64,000 bases of DNA, taken from an uncultured Parabacteroides sp. GTDB lineage: Bacteria > Bacteroidota > Bacteroidia > Bacteroidales > Tannerellaceae. The stretch is taken from assembly GCA_944325355.1 (NCBI GenBank), contig CALUZS010000009.1, positions 50,773 through 114,772 on the forward strand, in the 5' to 3' direction. Of the stretch, positions 57,205-64,000 are shown one piece after another; positions within the stretch are counted from its first letter, which is position 1; every line of letters starts with the position of its first letter. The position numbers were made by a program, and so were the translations under genes. A model generated the notes under the pieces. The model was not told where the DNA came from. It was given only the letters and a program-made list of their open reading frames with translations, and did no database searches.

Positions 57205-58590
57205 ATGAACGAAACAATCTGCGCCATCTCTACCGCCCCCGGAATGGGGGGTATCGCTGTAATCCGGGTCTCCGGGGAGAATGCGTTTGCCATCTGTGAC
57301 CGTATTTTCAAGGCGAAACGGGATGGAAAATGCTTACAGACGCAAAAAGCTTATACCCTGTTATATGGCACCATCTGCTACAACCAAGAGACGATAGACG
57401 ATGTGATAGCGGCAGTGTTTCGTTCACCTCACTCCTTTACCGGCGAGGACACGGTAGAAATATCGTGCCACGGTTCGGTTTATATCCAACAGCAAATCCT
57501 CCAGGCACTCATAGCGAACGGCTGTCGGCTGGCTACTCCCGGGGAGTTTACCCAACGTGCTTTCATGAATGGGAAAATGGATTTGAGCCAGGCGGAAGCG
57601 GTTGCCGACCTGATTGCTTCCTCTTCGGCAGGACAGCACCGGCTGGCAATGAACCAAATGCGCGGAGGATTCAGCCGAGAACTGAAAGAGCTTCGCGAGA
57701 AATTGCTGCATATCACATCGCTGATGGAGCTGGAGCTGGATTTCAGCGACCACGAAGAGTTGGAGTTTGCCGACCGGCAGGAACTGAAAGAGTTAGCCGG
57801 AGAGATTGAAGGAGTCATATCCGGCCTTGCACGCTCCTTTAAAACCGGAAACGCCATAAAAAACGGTATCCCGGTCGCTATCATCGGAGAAACCAATGCC
57901 GGCAAATCGACGTTACTCAATGCGCTTGTCGGTGAAGAACGGGCAATAGTGAGTGACATCCACGGCACAACGCGCGATGTCATCGAAGACACGATAAATA
58001 TCAACGGAATTGTCTTCCGGTTTATCGACACGGCAGGCATCCGCGAAACGAACGATACCATCGAAGCGTTAGGCATCGAACGTAGTTTCCAGGCATTGAA
58101 CAAAGCAGACATCGTCCTCTGGGTCATCGACCAGACCGAGATTGACAAACAGATTGCAGCCCTCTCCGACCGGGTTCTCCCTGCCTGCAACGGAAAGACG
58201 CTAATCCTTGTCCTCAACAAAGCGGATTTGGCAACATCCGCCGCTTCAGCCGGAGTTATCGGATTTCCTGAAAATACCCGCATCATCTCGCTCTCCGCCA
58301 AATGGAAAGAGGGCATTGAGAAGTTGCGTTCTATGTTGGTTGAAGCCGCCAACCTCCCCGACCTCTCACGAAACGATATTATTGTGACCAACGTCCGCCA
58401 CTTCGAAGCGCTTTCCCGTGCTCTCGATTCCATCCATCGCGTACAAGAGGGGCTAAATCTGGAACTATCCGGCGATTTTATCTCACAAGACCTCCGAGAA
58501 TGCATCTTTCACCTCAGCGACATTGTCGGCGAGGTAACCACCCACGAAGTCTTAGGCACCATCTTCTCCAAGTTTTGCATCGGCAAGTAA
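57205..58590 (+). CDS. mnmE: tRNA modification GTPase MnmE
   Basis: With MnmG it installs the cmnm5 group on the wobble uridine of certain tRNAs. The 461 residues run from MNETICAISTAPGMGGIAVI through the formyl-THF-binding domain to the G domain with GETNAGKS (228-235), the DTAG-type FIDTAGIRET and NKAD. The C-terminal Cys motif is FCIGK. The last codons (TTTTGCATCGGCAAGTAA, 58573-58590) occupy the same position as the attachment site used by genomic islands of the SGI1 type at this gene. An integrated element follows directly, and the gene remains intact. Confidence 0.97.
   Translation: MNETICAISTAPGMGGIAVIRVSGENAFAICDRIFKAKRDGKCLQTQKAYTLLYGTICYNQETIDDVIAAVFRSPHSFTGEDTVEISCHGSVYIQQQILQALIANGCRLATPGEFTQRAFMNGKMDLSQAEAVADLIASSSAGQHRLAMNQMRGGFSRELKELREKLLHITSLMELELDFSDHEELEFADRQELKELAGEIEGVISGLARSFKTGNAIKNGIPVAIIGETNAGKSTLLNALVGEERAIVSDIHGTTRDVIEDTININGIVFRFIDTAGIRETNDTIEALGIERSFQALNKADIVLWVIDQTEIDKQIAALSDRVLPACNGKTLILVLNKADLATSAASAGVIGFPENTRIISLSAKWKEGIEKLRSMLVEAANLPDLSRNDIIVTNVRHFEALSRALDSIHRVQEGLNLELSGDFISQDLRECIFHLSDIVGEVTTHEVLGTIFSKFCIGK
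58573..58590 (+). other. Candidate left attachment site at the mnmE 3' end
   Basis: The 18 bases TTTTGCATCGGCAAGTAA match in position, and mostly in sequence, the mnmE/trmE target of other integrative elements (F-C-I-G-K-stop). No second copy is found up to 64000, so the right boundary is not in view. Inference only. Confidence 0.4.
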
Positions 58591-58631
58591 CGGCTTGTAA
58601 ACAGCCGTAACCAACCATAACCATTTAGAAT

Positions 58632-58661
58632 AAAGTCGCTGTATATCAGCGACTTTTGTTT
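58632..58661 (+). terminator. Terminator of mnmE
   Basis: AAAGTCGCTG and CAGCGACTTT arms with a 5-nt loop and a following T-rich tract (TTTTGTTTTT). Confidence 0.9.
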
Positions 58662-58677
58662 TTATGTACTTTCCAGA

Positions 58678-58811
58678 CCGTATTTGGAAGTAACGGTTTT
58701 TATCCATATTTTTCATACGTATTTCTACCGTGACAGAAATTCACGGTTTGCCCAAATATCACAGTGACGCATTAGTTGACGTGTGTTGACAATGGTTTAC
58801 ATGTGTGGACA
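58678..58811. repeat. Repeat-rich stretch preceding the element's first gene
   Basis: It contains ACCGT/ACGGT inverted pairs (58678-58765). Two imperfect 17-bp direct repeats follow, GTTGACGTGTGTTGACA (58775-58791) and GTTTACATGTGTGGACA (58795-58811), with 14 of 17 bases alike on a 20-bp period. Suggests binding sites for an integrase, excisionase or the HTH protein encoded next. Confidence 0.5.
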
Positions 58812-58860
58812 AAAAGGGAAATTAAAATTCATGTAAAATGGCAGAAAATAGGACGAAAAT

Positions 58861-59736
58861 ATGGAAGTAAAAAGAATTTGTCAATGGTGCGGAAAACCGT
58901 TCATCGCACAGAAAACAACTACTTGTTATTGCAGTCATCAGTGTTCAAATCTCGGTTACAAAGAACGCATCCGGGAACGCAAGCGCGAATTGAAGAAAAT
59001 GCAGGAATTGCTGCAGCCCAAACAGGCATCCGAGGGACAAGACTTCTTTTCGTTTGCACAAGCGGCCAAACTTATGGGTGTTACCCGTCAGTACATTTAT
59101 AAGTTGGTCAAAGAAAACAAACTTCGGGCTTCCCGTATTAGCGGCAAGAAGTCACTTATCCGGCGTGCGGACATTGAGCTGATGCTGAAAACCAAACCTT
59201 ACGAAAGCATTAAGCCCAAAGATGATGTAGATATTACCGAATATTATACTGCCGAGCAGATAGCTGAAAAGTACAAGGTAAACACCAAATGGGTATGGAC
59301 ATACACCAGAGAGCACGATGTTCCAAAGGTCAAGATTCGCCAGTTCAACTACTACAGCAAAAAACACATTGATGCGATATTCGCCAAATACAGGACGGAT
59401 GATGCCCTGACCGAATGGTACACTCCTGAAGAGATTGAGAAGAAGTACGGCATGACCCGTGTCGCCATCCGCTCGCAAGTCTATCGCAACAACATCCCTT
59501 CAAAGAAGGAACACGGACAGATATTCTACTCCAAACTTCATTTCGACCTGTCCAAGCAGACCGCCGAGAACGATTCATCGGAATACTACACCGTGCAGGA
59601 AGCCATGAAGAAATACAACCTTACCAGGGATTCGGTTTACGGCATCCTACAATTTCACGAAATCAAACGGGAGAAGAAAGGCCGCTTCGTGCGGTTCCTG
59701 AAAGTAGAATTCGACCACATCATGGGAGCCCGTTAG
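58861..59736 (+). CDS. Multi-HTH DNA-binding protein with N-terminal zinc-ribbon-like motif
   Basis: 291 residues. Four Cys in CQWCGKPF and CYCSHQC (about 7-29) form a probable zinc ribbon, followed by a short basic helix. Four tandem excisionase/MerR-like HTH units of about 50-55 residues follow: FFSFAQAAKLMGVTRQYIYK, YYTAEQIAEKYKVNTKWVW, WYTPEEIEKKYGMTRVAIRS and YYTVQEAMKKYNLTRDSVYG. It lies next to an integrase and repeats in the upstream gap, consistent with a recombination-directionality or repressor role in the element. No homologue function is known to me. Confidence 0.85.
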   Translation: MEVKRICQWCGKPFIAQKTTTCYCSHQCSNLGYKERIRERKRELKKMQELLQPKQASEGQDFFSFAQAAKLMGVTRQYIYKLVKENKLRASRISGKKSLIRRADIELMLKTKPYESIKPKDDVDITEYYTAEQIAEKYKVNTKWVWTYTREHDVPKVKIRQFNYYSKKHIDAIFAKYRTDDALTEWYTPEEIEKKYGMTRVAIRSQVYRNNIPSKKEHGQIFYSKLHFDLSKQTAENDSSEYYTVQEAMKKYNLTRDSVYGILQFHEIKREKKGRFVRFLKVEFDHIMGAR

Positions 59737-59768
59737 CGGCTAAATGCAACCGACTGTAATTATCCGGA

Positions 59769-59806
59769 AATTATTTCCTGCTGATTATGGTCTGCACAAC
59801 ATCATT
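59769..59806 (+). repeat. Leader repeat, copy 1 (before integrase)
   Basis: A 38-bp stretch containing TTCCTGCTGATTA, TCTGC and ATCATT, matching 61926-61963 at roughly 30 of 38 bases. Both copies lie about 50-90 nt before a start codon. Confidence 0.6.
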
Positions 59807-59855
59807 AAAGATTTTCGCAGCAAAAATCAGTTATAACCATTTAATATTCATCATT

Positions 59856-60971
59856 ATGTCAGAATGCAAAACAGTAACATTGAGAACACGCCCATTGAAG
59901 AAGGGTATGCTGTCTTTCTACCTTGATTACTATCCGGGCTACCGTGACCAAGAAACGATGAAGACCATCCGTCATGAGGGATTGAATATTTACATCTATG
60001 CCAACCCGAAGAACCAGCGTGAACGGGACTTCAATGCCGTCATGTCGGAAAAGGCAGAAGCCATCCGATGCCGGAGGTTTGAAGCCATCGTGAACGAAAG
60101 GTACGACTTTTTCGACAAGCACAAGTACAAGGCCGACTTTCTGGAGTATTACCGGAAGCAGCTCCGCAAGCACGACCAGAAATGGGCGTTTGTCTATCAG
60201 CACTTTTACAACTTCGTTCATGGTAAGTGTACTTTCGAAGAGATTGATGTCGACCTGTGCAACAAGTTCCGTGAATACCTGCTTAATGCAAGGCAGCTAA
60301 AGCGAAACAGACCGGTCTCAAGAAATTCCGCTGCGGGTTATTGGTCCACATTCAGAGGATTCCTGAAAATCCTCTATCGTAACAGGATGATTAAGAGCAA
60401 TGTCAATGACTTTCTGGATAAGATTGAAACGGAAGATATCGCAAAAGACTATCTGTCGGTCGAAGAACTGTACAGACTGGCCGAGACACCTTGCAAGATA
60501 CCTGTTCTTAAAACTGCTTCCCTCTTTTCGTGTCTGACCAGCCTGCGGCTCAGTGATGTGCTTTCCCTTTGCTGGGAAGAAATCGTTGACTTTGCCGCCG
60601 GAGGAAAATGCGTCCATACCATCACGCAAAAAACAAAGACAGAAGACATCATCCCGATAAGCGATGAAGCGTTGAGACTGATAGACTACAGCCCTGAAAA
60701 GACAGGATTGGTTTTCAAAGGTCTGAAACGGAGTTGGACACAGCATCCGATGAAAGAATGGATTCGTTCTGCTGGAATCACGAAGGACATAACTTTCCAC
60801 TCATACCGCAGAACATTCGCTACCCTGCAAGCTGCCGCAGGGACAGATATCCGTACCATCCAAAGCATGATGGCGCACAAGTGCATTACTACCACGCAAC
60901 GCTATATGAAAGTCGTGGACAGCAACAAGCGTGAAGCGAGCACTAAAATCACTTTGACAAGGAAGGGCTGA
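59856..60971 (+). CDS. Tyrosine-type integrase of the element
   Basis: A 371-residue recombinase starting MSECKTVTLRTRPLKKGML. An arm-type N-terminal domain (LSFYLDYYPGYRDQ) and a phage SAM-like domain (about 105-205) precede the catalytic domain. It contains Arg in CLTSLRLSDVLSL, Lys in QKTKTEDIIPIS, the His-x-x-Arg box HSYRRTFATL, His in MMAHKCITTTQRY and Tyr in the same motif. This matches Bacteroides mobilizable-element integrases. It probably catalyses integration at the mnmE end. Confidence 0.94.
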   Translation: MSECKTVTLRTRPLKKGMLSFYLDYYPGYRDQETMKTIRHEGLNIYIYANPKNQRERDFNAVMSEKAEAIRCRRFEAIVNERYDFFDKHKYKADFLEYYRKQLRKHDQKWAFVYQHFYNFVHGKCTFEEIDVDLCNKFREYLLNARQLKRNRPVSRNSAAGYWSTFRGFLKILYRNRMIKSNVNDFLDKIETEDIAKDYLSVEELYRLAETPCKIPVLKTASLFSCLTSLRLSDVLSLCWEEIVDFAAGGKCVHTITQKTKTEDIIPISDEALRLIDYSPEKTGLVFKGLKRSWTQHPMKEWIRSAGITKDITFHSYRRTFATLQAAAGTDIRTIQSMMAHKCITTTQRYMKVVDSNKREASTKITLTRKG

Positions 60972-60998
60972 CCGGCTTGTCTTTGCCCCCTTTTTATC

Positions 60999-61038
60999 GG
61001 TTAGAGTATGATTTTTCGCTGGAAATCATACTCTAACC
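60999..61038 (+). terminator. Terminator of the integrase gene
   Basis: Perfect 16-bp arms (GGTTAGAGTATGATTT and complement) around an 8-nt loop, followed by ATATTTTTTCTT. Confidence 0.88.
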
Positions 61039-61102
61039 ATATTTTTTCTTAATTCCCGGTTGATTTTCTATCGTTATTTATTACTATCTGCAAACGGGCA
61101 TC

Positions 61103-61110
61103 TAATTTTG
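61103..61110 (+). promoter_or_regulatory. -7 box before the two-TM protein gene
   Basis: TAATTTTG, 30 nt before the ATG at 61141. Confidence 0.55.
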
Positions 61111-61140
61111 CCGTAGTGAAATTTCAAATAACGACAGTCT

Positions 61141-61941
61141 ATGGCAGATAACAACAGACCCACCATCAAGAAAGCAAGCCTTGTCCTTGCATTGACGTGC
61201 ATCATTTTTGCGACAGTTGCCACAATATTGTACAAGAATCATCAGATTGGTTCGATTGGCTACTCTGCTCCATTTGTAATTGGCACAGTAGTGGCAATCC
61301 TTTCATGTGCTGCACTGCAACGCCTGTTCTGTTCACTGTTCGGCAAGGGCTATTTTTCTTTTGGCTGTAAAGTTTCTCCTAAAACAGAAGCCGTTTCAAT
61401 AGGGATAAACACTGATAACCCAAAGGTACTTTCGCAAACAGACAATACAGCCAGTGCGGTCAGTACTATACCTTCGTACCTCAAAGAATATGAAACACGC
61501 ATGGAAGAACTGGAGCGTGCGAAAAAGGAAAGACGGACTGCAATAGTCCGCACCATTCATGACTATACCACATATATAATGGCAGAGTTTTTCACCAAAG
61601 AAGAACTTGAAACGCTCCATGAGAACATAGACGCTTTGGCTTACGGACAACCGGAACTATACAAACCAATCCGTTCTAAAGAGGAAAATCCCATCAAGTC
61701 TCCTGCTTTAAGGCATTTTGCATGGAATATCGGAGAGAGACTTGACATTCCGCTAATCGACAGAGCAAAATTCATAAAAGAAATATTCCCACATGAGCTA
61801 GGAAGTGCGACGATCGAATATCTTTCCAAGAACCTCAGAGACTCTGTTACGAGCAAAATCAAGATCGATGTGCCTGAAAACGGGGACTATCAGTTTGACT
61901 GCATGAGAAATTTTGCTGACGGAAAAATTAGTTCCTGCTGA
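61141..61941 (+). CDS. Two-TM hypothetical protein of the mobile element
   Basis: 266 residues. Hydrophobic segments near residues 12-30 and 40-60 are followed by a Gln/Ser-rich linker, a charged helix (LKEYETRMEELERAKKERRT) and a helical C-terminal domain. I do not recognise the family; similar-looking proteins occur between integrase and excisionase genes of Bacteroidales mobilizable elements. A membrane-anchored cytoplasmic protein is likely. Confidence 0.7.
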   Translation: MADNNRPTIKKASLVLALTCIIFATVATILYKNHQIGSIGYSAPFVIGTVVAILSCAALQRLFCSLFGKGYFSFGCKVSPKTEAVSIGINTDNPKVLSQTDNTASAVSTIPSYLKEYETRMEELERAKKERRTAIVRTIHDYTTYIMAEFFTKEELETLHENIDALAYGQPELYKPIRSKEENPIKSPALRHFAWNIGERLDIPLIDRAKFIKEIFPHELGSATIEYLSKNLRDSVTSKIKIDVPENGDYQFDCMRNFADGKISSC

Positions 61942-61963
61942 TTACAATCTGCCTAATATCATT
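61926..61963 (+). repeat. Leader repeat, copy 2 (before excisionase-like gene)
   Basis: Matches 59769-59806, sharing TTCCTGCTGATTA, TCTGC and ATCATT. It overlaps the last codons of the two-TM protein. A GCAGCA-containing segment also recurs downstream of both copies. Confidence 0.6.
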
Positions 61964-62004
61964 GTATTGGTTTGCAGCATGTTAAACAATTAAATCGTTT
62001 AGTC

Positions 62005-62379
62005 ATGCTAAAAGAAAACCTTACATTCAACGACCTGCCGGAAATGGTAGGCAAACTTTGCGAAAGAATCGAGAGCCTTGAAAATGCGTTGAAAGACACC
62101 CTCGTAAAACAGGCTCCGGTCAAAGAAAACCTGCATGTCCCCATGACTGTGGAGGAAGTATGCAGCTATCTCGGAATATCAAAATCTTCCTTCTATTACA
62201 AAGCCAAGCACGGAGGAATTCCCACCATCAAACAGGGCAAGCACCTGTTTGTCTATCGTGACGAACTGGACAAATGGCTGGAGACTGGGAGAATAGGTCA
62301 GGTGCCGCTGAGCATCGAAGAAGAACACGAACAAATGCTTGCGGCGACAAGACACAAGGCTAATCCTAAGAACTTGTAG
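62005..62379 (+). CDS. Helix-turn-helix excisionase-like protein
   Basis: 124 residues, start MLKENLTFNDLPEMVGKL (62005). An N-terminal coiled-coil-like segment (LCERIESLENALKD) is followed by an HTH_17 domain: MTVEEVCSYLGISKSSFYYK, then GKHLFVYRDELDKWLETG. A typical recombination-directionality factor or regulator of Bacteroides elements. It is 4 bp ahead of the RepA-like gene. Confidence 0.88.
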   Translation: MLKENLTFNDLPEMVGKLCERIESLENALKDTLVKQAPVKENLHVPMTVEEVCSYLGISKSSFYYKAKHGGIPTIKQGKHLFVYRDELDKWLETGRIGQVPLSIEEEHEQMLAATRHKANPKNL

Positions 62380-62383
62380 GAAT

Positions 62384-63454
62384 ATGGAAAAGACAAACAG
62401 CAATATTCCTACTCCGGAGGAACTGAAAGCCTACATAGATGAATCGGTCATCAGCGTAACCGGAACATACGAGCAGTCCGCTTCCGTGCTGATGGTGGAT
62501 GATTCCATAATCGGGACTCTCGGAAACTTCAGTGCATCCATTGGAAAAGCCAAAAGCAAGAAGACCTTCAATGTCTCAGCTATCACTGCGGCTGCCCTGA
62601 TAAACGGCACGGTGCTGCATTACCGTGCCTGCTTCCCGGAGGACAAAAGAAAGATCCTCTACATTGACACGGAACAGGGGAAAAACCATTGTCAGATTGT
62701 TCTGAATAGAATCCTAAGACTGGCAGGTCTGCCAAATGATAGTAATACAGACAACTTGATGATGCTGGCACTTCGGAAATATTCGCCCGAAGTGCGATTG
62801 GCTATAACGGAACAGGCAATCGGCATGATACCGGACTTGGGACTGGTCATTATCGATGGCATCCGTGATTTCGTCTATGACATCAATTCACCCGGTGAGT
62901 CCACCGAAGTAATATCCAAACTCATGCGGTGGACTGATGACAGGCAGATACACATTCATACCATCCTGCATCAGAACAAGAATGATGAACACGCACGGGG
63001 ACATGTCGGCACGGAACTGAACAACAAGGCGGAAACCATCATGCAGATTGAAGCGGACAAGGACGACAAATCCATAAGCGTGGTGGAAGCACTACATATC
63101 CGTGACCGTGAGTTTGAATCTTTTGCTTTCCGGATAAACGATGAATGCCTGCCCGAAACGGTAGAGTTCTACCAGCCTCAAAAACGGCAGGTTGGACGAC
63201 CATCCAAAGAACCGTTTGACCCTTATAAAGAAATCCCGGAGAATATGCACCGTTCCGCCCTAAACGCTGCTTTTGAGGACGGTAATATCAACGGCTATGA
63301 CAACTTTCTCGAACGGCTGAAAGAGGGCTATGGACGGCAAGGTATAAAATTGGGATACAACAAGGCTGTGAAGATGGCTACATTCCTGAGCAACAAGCGA
63401 ATGGTTGTAAAAGAGGGCAAGGAATACAGGTATAACCGAGATTTCCATTATTGA
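62384..63454 (+). CDS. RepA-like RecA-fold ATPase of the mobile element
   Basis: 356 residues, start MEKTNSNIPTPEELKAYI. The RecA/DnaB-like core includes an unusual P-loop SASIGKAKSKKTFNVSAI (Lys-Lys-Thr where GKT/S is expected), Walker B LGLVIIDGIRDFVYD and LHQNKNDEHARGHVGTEL, as in plasmid RepA helicases. The C-terminal 80 residues after a basic KRQVGRPSKEPFD linker look like a small winged helix. It is probably the element's replication helicase or ATPase. The primase and relaxase genes usually seen next are not present before the window edge. Confidence 0.85.
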   Translation: MEKTNSNIPTPEELKAYIDESVISVTGTYEQSASVLMVDDSIIGTLGNFSASIGKAKSKKTFNVSAITAAALINGTVLHYRACFPEDKRKILYIDTEQGKNHCQIVLNRILRLAGLPNDSNTDNLMMLALRKYSPEVRLAITEQAIGMIPDLGLVIIDGIRDFVYDINSPGESTEVISKLMRWTDDRQIHIHTILHQNKNDEHARGHVGTELNNKAETIMQIEADKDDKSISVVEALHIRDREFESFAFRINDECLPETVEFYQPQKRQVGRPSKEPFDPYKEIPENMHRSALNAAFEDGNINGYDNFLERLKEGYGRQGIKLGYNKAVKMATFLSNKRMVVKEGKEYRYNRDFHY

Positions 63455-63538
63455 GACACTGGCGTTAAACTCTATCGGTGTGACATTTCCCAGCTTTACT
63501 TTATTGCTGGGGTGTAGATATAAGAATAAAGCAAAGTG

Positions 63539-63575
63539 ATGGCAGGTTTCATCATGCAGGTGCAATCTGCCATTT
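63539..63575 (+). terminator. Possible terminator after the RepA-like gene
   Basis: ATGGCAG ... CTGCCAT arms with TT/AA extension, followed by TTTTCCTTTTG. Confidence 0.55.
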
Positions 63576-63822
63576 TCCTTTTGTATGTTCGCTGGAATCC
63601 GGACAGCCCCCGCATCGTATGAGATGTAGTATCAATCCGTACCGGGCTTGCCCGTATGCCAGTAGAACTCAACTCCGTAGGGGGGAGCCTAATACCCCAT
63701 TTTAGTGAAAACAACATCCAAACAAAGGAAGAAAAGTCAAACAAAAGAAAGATAAATACATTGATTATAAGTCTTTTAATGAAATATAGCTATTTCGTCA
63801 AAATTTCATAATATCTCATTAG

Positions 63823-63848
63823 TGTGACATTTTTTTGTGACATTTTTT
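63823..63848 (+). repeat. Tandem 13-bp repeat before the second integrase
   Basis: TGTGACATTTTTT twice in a row, just upstream of the -7 box, overlapping the expected -33 region. Candidate operator. Confidence 0.6.
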
Positions 63849-63860
63849 GGATGGATTTTC

Positions 63861-63868
63861 TATCTTTG
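63861..63868 (+). promoter_or_regulatory. -7 box of the second integrase gene
   Basis: TATCTTTG, 26 nt before the ATG at 63894, with TTTG 23 bp upstream. Confidence 0.65.
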
Positions 63869-63893
63869 CAGCGTAATCATCCAATCATCTGTT

Positions 63894-64000
63894 ATGGCAA
63901 AGGCGACACTCTCACTCTCGAAGAAAGCGAATGCACACGGCGAGCATCCCATACTGGTACGACTTGACATCACACGCACCAACCGTCCGCAGTTCAAGTC
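63894..64000 (+). CDS. Second tyrosine recombinase, 5' end only
   Basis: The first 35 residues (MAKATLSLSKKANAHGEHPI, then LVRLDITRTNRPQFK) match the arm-type N-terminal domain of Bacteroidetes site-specific integrases. The catalytic domain lies beyond the window. It may mark a second, nested or adjacent element. Confidence 0.75.
   Translation, partial: MAKATLSLSKKANAHGEHPILVRLDITRTNRPQFK

Larger units (their letters stand above)
63455..63893. other. Intergenic region between the RepA-like and second integrase genes
   Basis: 439 bp. It contains a hairpin at 63539-63575 (ATGGCAG/CTGCCAT) that may terminate the RepA-like gene. A G/C-rich GGGGGG-AGCCTAATA-CCCC stretch (about 63681-63700) could be an oriT-like or boundary structure, and GTGTGACATTT occurs at 63478 and 63822. 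No convincing gene. Confidence 0.5.

Noticed and set aside
63496..63744. An 82-codon minus-strand frame in the gap before the second integrase.
   Set aside because: No recognisable feature; it spans the probable terminator hairpin and repeats.
1..64000. CRISPR arrays, rRNA genes or insertion sequences.
   Set aside because: No regularly spaced repeat series, rRNA sequence or transposase gene was noticed on either strand.

Overview
The window looks like a chromosomal segment of a gut Bacteroidales, most likely Parabacteroides or a close relative (the genus is inference). Supporting signs are the short 286-residue primary sigma factor, many promoters of the Bacteroidetes type (-7 box TAnnTTTG, sometimes a TTTG about 19-20 bp upstream), two SusC/SusD pairs, GH43 and GH33 secreted glycosidases, and moderate GC. 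I could run no searches, so family names come from motif recognition. Most of the window is ordinary core genome.

Layout. 1-12 kb: the 3' end of a GH43 enzyme, fhs, a DUF4855 protein, a secreted phosphodiesterase-type enzyme, a sialidase, a DUF5009-type membrane acyltransferase, rpoD, an HtrA protease and a second GH43. 12-19 kb: gamma-carbonic anhydrase, GNAT, Xaa-Pro aminopeptidase, tRNA-Cys, an ltaE-xanthine permease-xpt run and an ECF sigma factor. 19.5-28.5 kb: a solitary tyrosine recombinase, a NagB-like/LmbE fusion, nagA, an ABC-F protein, a DUF3332 lipoprotein, an EFR1 flavodoxin-ferredoxin protein and a nitroreductase. 28.6-35.6 kb: tRNA-Gly(CCC), then an argB - tandem ABC ATPase - DUF6057 membrane protein - haem-c/PD40 lipoprotein run, and an AAA ATPase.

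35.7-47.3 kb is the most striking region. Two SusC-SusD-lipoprotein operons face away from each other. The right SusC (41758-44880) is complete. The left SusC (38096-40876) has no start, no signal peptide and no promoter. A perfect 20-bp inverted repeat (40857-40876 and 41956-41975) lies in the same reading frame at the same codons (S-S-A-K-T-L) of both genes. Inverting the 1.1-kb segment between them would move the single promoter, leader and first 66 codons from the right operon to the left and give an intact 992-residue left SusC. This is an ON/OFF switch between two outer-membrane glycan importers, of the SusC/D DNA-inversion type known in Bacteroides. Extra copies of the site core lie beside the silent junction.

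47.4-58.6 kb: an acyltransferase, rarA, serC-serA-DUF1015 (the SerA has Lys where most have the catalytic His), a FISUMP-domain remnant, a secreted FAD oxidoreductase, a DUF362 ferredoxin and mnmE. Right after mnmE (58.6 kb to the window end) is an integrated element: a protein with four tandem HTH units, a tyrosine integrase, a two-TM protein, an excisionase-like HTH and a RepA-like ATPase. At the right edge a second tyrosine recombinase begins, so elements may be nested or tandem. The right end of the element lies outside the window.
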